Positions 56,855-64,000 of a stretch of 64,000 nt of DNA are shown here, in pieces (within the stretch, counting starts at the first letter, position 1; each line of letters opens with the position of its first letter). Where the stretch lies: the NCBI GenBank assembly GCA_964036315.1, contig OZ038517.1:51866455-51930454 (forward strand), read 5' to 3'. The notes beneath the pieces were generated by a model. It did not search any database and was not told where the DNA came from. It worked only from the letters and a program-made list of their open reading frames with translations. The DNA is from Acanthosepion esculentum. Its lineage: Eukaryota > Mollusca > Cephalopoda > Sepiida > Sepiidae. The position numbers and the translations under genes are program-made.

Positions 56855-59800
56855 TTCATAAGATTGATTTCATCTTAATTTCAATTGCTTTTTATTCCAT
56901 TAGTAGTATTAGTAGTAATATTATCTTGAATTTTATTATTCTTATTAGATGAAGCATTGTCAGCAATTGTTCATTTTTTACTAGGATTTCTTTCATCTTA
57001 ATTTCAATTGCTTTTTATTCCATTAGTAGTATTAGTAGTAATATTATCTTGAATTTTATTCTTATTAGATGAAGCATTGTCAGCCATTATTCATTTTTGA
57101 CTAGGATTTCTTTCATCTTAATTTCAATTGCTTTTTATTACATTAGTAGTATTAGTAGTAATATTATCTTGAACTTTATTATTCTTATTAGATGAAGCAT
57201 TGTCAGCCATTATTCATTTTTGACTAGGATTTCTTTCATCTTAATTTCAATTGCTTTTTATTACATTAGTAGTATTAGTAGTAATATTATCTTGAATTTT
57301 ATTATTCTTATTAGATGAAGCATTGTCAGCCATTATTCATTTTTGACTAGGATTTCTTTCATCTTAATTTCAATTGCTTTTTATTCCATTAGTAGTATTA
57401 GTAGAAATATTATCTTGAATTTTATTCTTATTAGATGAAGCATTGTCAGCCATTATACATTTTTGACTAGGATTTCCTTCATCTTAATTTCAATTGCTTT
57501 TTATTCCATTAGTAGTATTAGTAGAAATATTATCTTGAATTTTATTCTTATTAGATGAAGCATTGTCAGCCATTATTCATTTTTGACTAGGATTTCTTTC
57601 ATCTTAATTTCAATTGCTTTTTATTCCATTAGTAGTATTAGTAGAATTATTATCTTTAATTTTATTCTTATTAGATGAAGCATTGTCAGCCATTATTCAT
57701 TTTTGACTAGGATTTCTTTCATCTTAATTTCAATTGCTTTTTATTCCATTAGTAGTATTAGTAGAATTATTATCTTGAATTTTATTCTCATTAGATGAAG
57801 CATTGTCAGCCATTATTCATTTTTGACTAGGATTTCTTTCATCTTAATTTCAATTGCTTTTTATTCCATTAGTAGTATTAGTAGTAATATTATCTTGAAT
57901 TTTATTATTCTTATTAGATGAAGCATTGTCAGCCATTATTCATTTTTGACTAGGATTTCTTTCATCTTAATTTCAATTGCTTTTTATTCCATTAGTAGTA
58001 TTAGTAGTAATATTATCTTGAATTTTATTATTCTTATTAGATGAAGCATTGTCAGCCATTATTCATTTTTGACTAGGATTTCTTTCATCTTAATTTCAAT
58101 TGCTTTTTATTACATTACTAGTATTAGTAGAAATATTATCTTGAATGTTATTCTTATTAGATGAAGCATTGTCAGCCATTATTCATTTTTGACTAGGATT
58201 TCTTTCATCTTAATTTCAATTGCTTTTTATTCCATTAGTAGTATTAGTAGTAATATTATCTTGAATTTTAATCTTTTTCGATGAAGCATTGTCAGCCATT
58301 ATTCATTTTTGACTAGGATTTCTTTCATCTTAATTTCAATTGCTTTTTATTCCATTAGTAGTATTAGTAGTAATATTATCTTGAATTTTATTCTCATTAG
58401 ATGAAGCATTGTCAGCCATTATTCATTTTTGACTAGGATTTCTTTCATCTTAATTTCAATTGCTTTTTATTCCATTAGTAGTATTAGTAGTAATATTATC
58501 TTGAATTTTAATCTTTTTCGATGAAGCATTGTCAGCCATTATTCATTTTTGACTAGGATTTCTTTCATCTTAATTTCAATTGCTTTTTATTCCATTAGTA
58601 GTATTAGTAGAATTATTATCTTGAATTTTATTCTCATTAGATGAAGCATTGTCAGCCATTATTCATTTTTGACTAGGATTTCTTTCATCTTAATTTCAAT
58701 TGCTTTTTATTCCATTAGTAGTATTAGTAGTAATATTATCTTGAATTTTATTCTTATTAGATGAAGCATTGTCAGCCATTATTCATTTTTGACTAGGATT
58801 TCTTTCATCTTAATTTCAATTGCTTTTTATTCCATTAGTAGTATTAGTAGTAATATTATCTTGAATTTTAATCTTTTTCGATGAAGCATTGTCAGCCATT
58901 ATTCATTTTTGACTAGGATTTCTTTCATCTTAATTTCAATTGCTTTTTATTCCATTAGTAGTATTAGTAGTAATATTATCTTGAATTTTATTCTCATTAG
59001 ATGAAGCATTGTCAGCCATTATTCATTTTTGACTAGGATTTCTTTCATCTTAATTTCAATTGCTTTTTATTCCATTAGTAGTATTAGTAGTAATATTATC
59101 TTGAATTTTAATCTTTTTCGATGAAGCATTGTCAGCCATTATTCATTTTTGACTAGGATTTCTTTCATCTTAATTTCAATTGCTTTTTATTCCATTAGTA
59201 GTATTAGTAGAATTATTATCTTGAATTTTATTCTCATTAGATGAAGCATTGTCAGCCATTATTCATTTTTGACTAGGATTTCTTTCATCTTAATTTCAAT
59301 TGCTTTTTATTCCATTAGTAGTATTAGTAGAATTATTATCTTGAATTTTATTCTTATTAGATGAAGCATTGTCAGCCATTATTCATTTTTGACTAGGATT
59401 TCTTTCATCTTAATTTCAATTGCTTTTTATTCCATTAGTAGTATTAGTAGTAATATTATCTTGAATTTTAATCTTTTTCGATGAAGCATTGTCAGCCATT
59501 ATTCATTTTTGACTAGGATTTCTTTCATCTTAATTTCAATTGCTTTTTATTCCATTAGTAGTATTAGTAGTAATATTATCTTGAATTTTATTCTCATTAG
59601 ATGAAGCATTGTCAGCCATTATTCATTTTTGACTAGGATTTCTTTCATCTTAATTTCAATTGCTTTTTATTCCATTAGTAGTATTAGTAGAATTATTATC
59701 TTGAATTTTATTCTCATTAGATGAAGCATTGTCAGCCATTATTCATTTTTGACTAGGATTTCTTTCATCTTAATTTCAATTGCTTTTTATTCCATTAGTA

Positions 59801-62636
59801 GTATTAGTAGAATTATTATCTTGAATTTTATTCTCATTAGATGAAGCATTGTCAGCCATTATTCATTTTTGACTAGGATTTCTTTCATCTTAATTTCAAT
59901 TGCTTTTTATTCCATTAGTAGTATTAGTAGTAATATTATCTTGAATTTTATTCTCATTAGATGAAGCATTGTCAGCCATTATTCATTTTTGACTAGGATT
60001 TCTTTCATCTTAATTTCAATTGCTTTTTATTGCATTACTAGTATTAGTAGAAATATTATCTTGAATATTATTCTTATTAGATGAAGCATTGTCAGCCATT
60101 ATTCATTTTTGACTAGGATTTCTTTCATCTTAATTTCAATTGCTTTTTATTCCATTAGTAGTATTAGTAGTAATATTATCTTGAATTTTAATCTTTTTCG
60201 ATGAAGCATTGTCAGCCATTATTCATTTTTGACTAGGATTTCTTTCATCTTAATTTCAATTGCTTTTTATTCCATTAGTAGTATTAGTAGAATTATTATC
60301 TTGAATTTTATTCTCATTAGATGAAGCATTGTCAGCCATTATTCATTTTTGACTAGGATTTCTTTCATCTTAATTTCAATTGCTTTTTATTCCATTAGTA
60401 GTATTAGTAGAATTATTATCTTGAATTTTATTCTTATTAGATGAAGCATTGTCAGCCATTATTCATTTTTGACTAGGATTTCTTTCATCTTAATTTCAAT
60501 TGCTTTTTATTCCATTAGTAGTATTAGTAGTAATATTATCTTGAATTTTATTCTTATTAGATGAAGCATTGTCAGCCATTATTCATTTTTGACTAGGATT
60601 TCTTTCATCTTAATTTCAATTGCTTTTTATTCCATTAGTAGTATTAGTAGAAATATTATCTTGAATTTTATTCTCATTAGATGAAGCATTGTCAGCCATT
60701 ATTCATTTTTGACTAGGATTTCTTTCATCTTAATTTCAATTGCTTTTTATTCCATTAGTAGTATTAGTAGAATTATTATCTTGAATTTTATTCTTATTAG
60801 ATGAACCATTGTCAGCCATTATTCATTTTTGACTAGGATTTCTTTCATCTTAATTTCAATTGCTTTTTATTCCATTAGTAGTATTAGTAGTAATATTATC
60901 TTGAATTTTATTCTTATTAGATGAAGCATTGTCAGCCATTATTCATTTTTGACTAGGATTTCTTTCATCTTAATTTCAATTGCTTTTTATTCCATTAGTA
61001 GTATTAGTAGAATTATTATCTTGAATTTTATTCTTATTAGATGAAGCATTGTCAGCCATTATTCATTTTTGACTAGGATTTCTTTCATCTTAATTTCAAT
61101 TGCTTTTTATTCCATTAGTAGTATTAGTAGTAATATTATCTTGAATTTTATTCTTATTAGATGAAGCATTGTCAGCCATTATTCATTTTTGACTAGGATT
61201 TCTTTCATCTTAATTTCAATTGCTTTTTATTCCATTAGTAGTATTAGTAGAAATATTATCTTGAATTTTATTCTCATTAGATGAAGCATTGTCAGCCATT
61301 ATTCATTTTTGACTAGGATTTCTTTCATCTTAATTTCAATTGCTTTTTATTCCATTAGTAGTATTAGTAGAATTATTATCTTGAATTTTATTCTTATTAG
61401 ATGAAGCATTGTCAGCCATTATTCATTTTTGACTAGGATTTCTTTCATCTTAATTTCAATTGCTTTTTATTCCATTAGTAGTATTAGTAGTAATATTATC
61501 TTGAATTTTATTCTTATTAGATGAAGCATTGTCAGCCATTATTCATTTTTGACTAGGATTTCTTTCATCTTAATTTCAATTGCTTTTTATTCCATTAGTA
61601 GTATTAGTAGAAATATTATCTTGAATTTTATTCTCATTAGATGAAGCATTGTCAGCCATTATTCATTTTTGACTAGGATTTCTTTCATCTTAATTTCAAT
61701 TGCTTTTTATTCCATTAGTAGTATTAGTAGAATTATTATCTTGAATTTTATTCTCATTAGATGAAGCATTGTCAGCCATTATTCATTTTTGACTAGGATT
61801 TCTTTCATCTTAATTTCAATTGCTTTTTATTCCATTAGTAGTATTAGTAGAATTATTATCTTGAATTTTATTCTCATTAGATGAAGCATTGTCAGCCATT
61901 ATTCATTTTTGACTAGGATTTCTTTCATCTTAATTTCAATTGCTTTTTATTCCATTAGTAGTATTAGTAGAATTATTATCTTGAATTTTATTCTTATTAG
62001 ATGAAGCATTGTCAGCCATTATTCATTTTTGACTAGGATTTCTTTCATCTTAATTTCAATTGCTTTTTATTCCATTAGTAGTATTAGTAGTAATATTATC
62101 TTGAATTTTATTCTTATTAGATGAAGCATTGTCAGCCATTATTCATTTTTGACTAGGATTTCTTTCATCTTAATTTCAATTGCTTTTTATTCCATTAGTA
62201 GTATTAGTAGTAATATTATCTTGAATTTTATTCTTATTAGATGAAGCATTGTCAGCCATTATTCATTTTTGACTAGGATTTCTTTCATCTTAATTTCAAT
62301 TGCTTTTTATTCCATTAGTAGTATTAGTAGAAATATTATCTTGAATTTTATTCTTATTAGATGAAGCATTGTCAGCCATTATTCATTTTTGACTAGGATT
62401 TCTTTCATCTTAATTTCAATTGCTTTTTATTCCATTAGTAGTATTAGTAGTAATATTATCTTGAATTTTAATCTTTTTCGATGAAGCATTGTCAGCCATT
62501 ATTCATTTTTGACTAGGATTTCTTTCATCTTAATTTCAATTGCTTTTTATTACATTAGTAGTATTAGTAGTGATATTATCTTGAATTTTATTATTAGATG
62601 AAGCATTGTCAGCCATTATTCATTTTTGACTAGTAT
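56855..62636 (-). repeat. 120-bp tandem array, ~48 units (element 2)
   Basis: Same unit as at 49327-49935 but in reverse. From about 58200 onward the period is exactly 120 bp; a few early units are 114-123 bp. Variant positions (TTCTTATTAG / TTCTCATTAG / ATCTTTTTCG, and AGTAGTAATATT / AGTAGAATTATT / AGTAGAAATATT) recur in ordered runs, a sign of block duplication. Confidence 0.97.
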
Positions 62637-62639
62637 TTT

Positions 62640-62895
62640 TTTGTAACAGAAAAATACAATTTGCCCATAGAGATTACAAATTAAAACCAAATTTATACAA
62701 CTATTAGAAAACATATATCTCTAACTACGCACCAATTTTAGTCTTGTTAAGTTACACATACGCCGTACACTACTCAAAACAAATTTTTAAACAAACATAA
62801 ATATACCAGACTGTTAGCCATTATTGAGGCGACTCTCGTTTGCCACAAATTCATACAACTACGTCCGCGTGTTTCCCTTATATATGTAAGATAAG
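62640..62895 (-). repeat. LTR-like direct repeat with TATA box, 5' copy (element 2)
   Basis: The minus strand: CTTACATATATAAGGGAAACAC, GCGGACGTAGTTGTATG, GAGAGTCGCCTCAATAATGGC, ACTAAAATTGGTGCGTAGTTAGAG and TTTTTCTGTTACA, then straight into the array. Its TATA box would drive transcription into the 120-bp array. Confidence 0.85.
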
Positions 62896-63717
62896 CCGGG
62901 CGGTAGCACAGTAAACAGAAAGCAGAGAGAGAGCGAGAAACTTCACGTATGCACATTAACCATATAGGCTCTCCGGAGCACAGCTAACTGCCAATCCGAC
63001 CATCAGGCTGTGAAAACAACCTTCTGTGAACACAGAAAAAGAACAGACTACTATCAACGCGACAAGCCCATACCGATAGCCAACAAGCAGTCAGCTGGGT
63101 TAAGCGTACTCCTTTTTTGACCCTCTTATTTCATTCCTCGTACACCAGACATTTGAACTCTATTGTGTACCACTGACCAGAGACATTTTCATACTTCGCA
63201 AATGAAAAAAAAATCTTTGGTCATTTCTCCAAACCAGCGTCTAATTTTGTTTCTCTACTCCTGCCAACGTCCACCTCGGATCAATACTTTCCTTCTTAAG
63301 AGTGGGTTTTCTAAAGTCTGCTTCAATCCTATACTTCTAACGTCTCCGACTGTATTCCGAAATTTTATTTACTATTTTCCTCTCTCCTCAGTTATGTTAG
63401 TTTATCGTCCGGTTCACACTCCTCCTCGGTCTTTTGAACAGGAGTAGAGGTTTATCCCTTTTTTCCTGTTTAGGATTGGATTTCCGCCTGCTTTTTTATT
63501 CTGCTTCAGCTGTCTTATTGTTCCGCTGATCCAGAGCATAATGGTGGATTGGTTTGTAAAATCTAATACGTCCATAACTAAATCAGTAACCATCACCGAC
63601 TAGACACTGAACTTTCACTTATCACGATGGATGGGTGTTCTGTTAAGGAGGCACTCTGCCTTGATGGTCTCTTGGGACTCAATCCCATCCTATACCTTAA
63701 GTATAACTCGTATATAC
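62896..63717. other. No recognisable gene
   Basis: Less AT-rich than the array. Open stretches at 63163-63447 (+) and 63805-63593 (-) have no domain I recognise. Confidence 0.4.
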
Positions 63718-63790
63718 CAGGGGTCGGCAACCTTTTGCTAACTACGTGCCGACTTAGGGTTTTAAAATCATTCAGTGTGCTAACAGCATA
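63718..63790 (+). repeat. hAT-type terminal fragment
   Basis: CAGGGGTCGGCAACC is a typical hAT terminal inverted repeat, followed by TTTTGCTAACTACGTGCCG. No matching right end is seen before the window stops. Confidence 0.5.
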
Positions 63791-63844
63791 CGTATTTTTA
63801 GACAAGTCAAGGTCAATATACTTGTTCTACAATATTTTTTTTTT

Positions 63845-64000
63845 ATGCTTTTCACCCCAAGCAAGGCTGGAAGCCACTAACACGCAAGGGGTTACAGAAG
63901 GTTTGGAGGAAGAGCAGGTAGGAGTGGTAAAGGAGAGGATGTGGAGAAAGATAGTGGATCGATCAAGGCAAGGGGGTTACAGAAGATTTGGAGCGAGAGC
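63845..64000 (+). repeat. Dispersed repeat family C, 5' part
   Basis: TTTCACCCCAAGCAAGGC and GCCACTAACACGCAAGGGG match the starts at 27505 and 46436. The next ~100 bp repeats GGGTTACAGAAG(G/A)TTTGGAG twice. It runs off the window. Confidence 0.65.

Overview
This is eukaryotic, very repeat-rich, AT-rich DNA, almost certainly from an animal. Tc1/mariner, pogo and hAT DNA transposons, Penelope-like retroelements (PLEs), tRNA- and 5S-rRNA-derived SINEs and long (TA)n, (GATA)n, (GAAA)n and (GT)n tracts sit side by side. That mix fits a lophotrochozoan, and a cephalopod mollusc is my best guess (inference only). I found no intact host gene, no operon and nothing prokaryotic. All long open reading frames lie in tandem repeats; every other coding trace is a broken transposon.

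Layout. 0-3.4 kb: a dead IS630/Tc1-type transposase, a partly duplicated pogo/CENP-B-like transposase, tRNA-related SINEs, PLE 3' tails and a 394-bp foldback. 3.4-7.9 kb: a PLE GIY-YIG fragment (+), a PLE reverse transcriptase fragment (-), a worn ~122-bp tandem repeat and a dimeric SINE. 8.0-10.5 kb: a 120-bp satellite, then a ~224-bp satellite. 11.3-21.4 kb: a 10-kb satellite of a 36-bp unit with higher-order structure. 21.6-23.75 kb: a 5S-headed SINE, a compound GATA array and a tandem pair of hairpin-rich units that look like structured RNA. 24-30.5 kb: GAAA arrays, SINE copies in both orientations and long TA tracts. 30.5-33.6 kb: a deleted transposon with terminal inverted repeats (TIRs), two hammerhead-ribozyme motifs 308 bp apart (a retrozyme-like unit), a deleted Tc1 and a head-to-head SINE pair. 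33.8-39.4 kb: GATA/TATC compound arrays around a deleted mariner. 39.6-43.2 kb: a PLE with an inverted 5' end and a Tc1 element with both TIRs. 44.3-46.2 kb: GAAA-rich DNA, a LINE reverse-transcriptase tail and a tRNA-like SINE. 49.1-50.2 kb and 56.5-62.9 kb: two elements, in opposite orientation, each made of ~240-bp TATA-bearing direct repeats flanking a 120-bp tandem array (about 5 versus about 48 units). 50.3-53.1 kb: a cluster of mariner fragments. 53.25 kb: a near full-length 5S-like sequence. 54.96-55.52 kb: a hAT-type MITE with a perfect 8-bp target duplication.

The items most worth following up are the paired type-I hammerhead motifs on the minus strand at 31.5-31.9 kb, the hairpin-rich dimer at 23.3-23.7 kb (one compensatory base-pair change and a UACG tetraloop), the direct-repeat element with a tandem-array interior, and a hammerhead-like hairpin shared by PLE 3' ends and a tRNA-headed SINE. 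All readings were made by eye from the sequence; no alignment, folding or database search was run.
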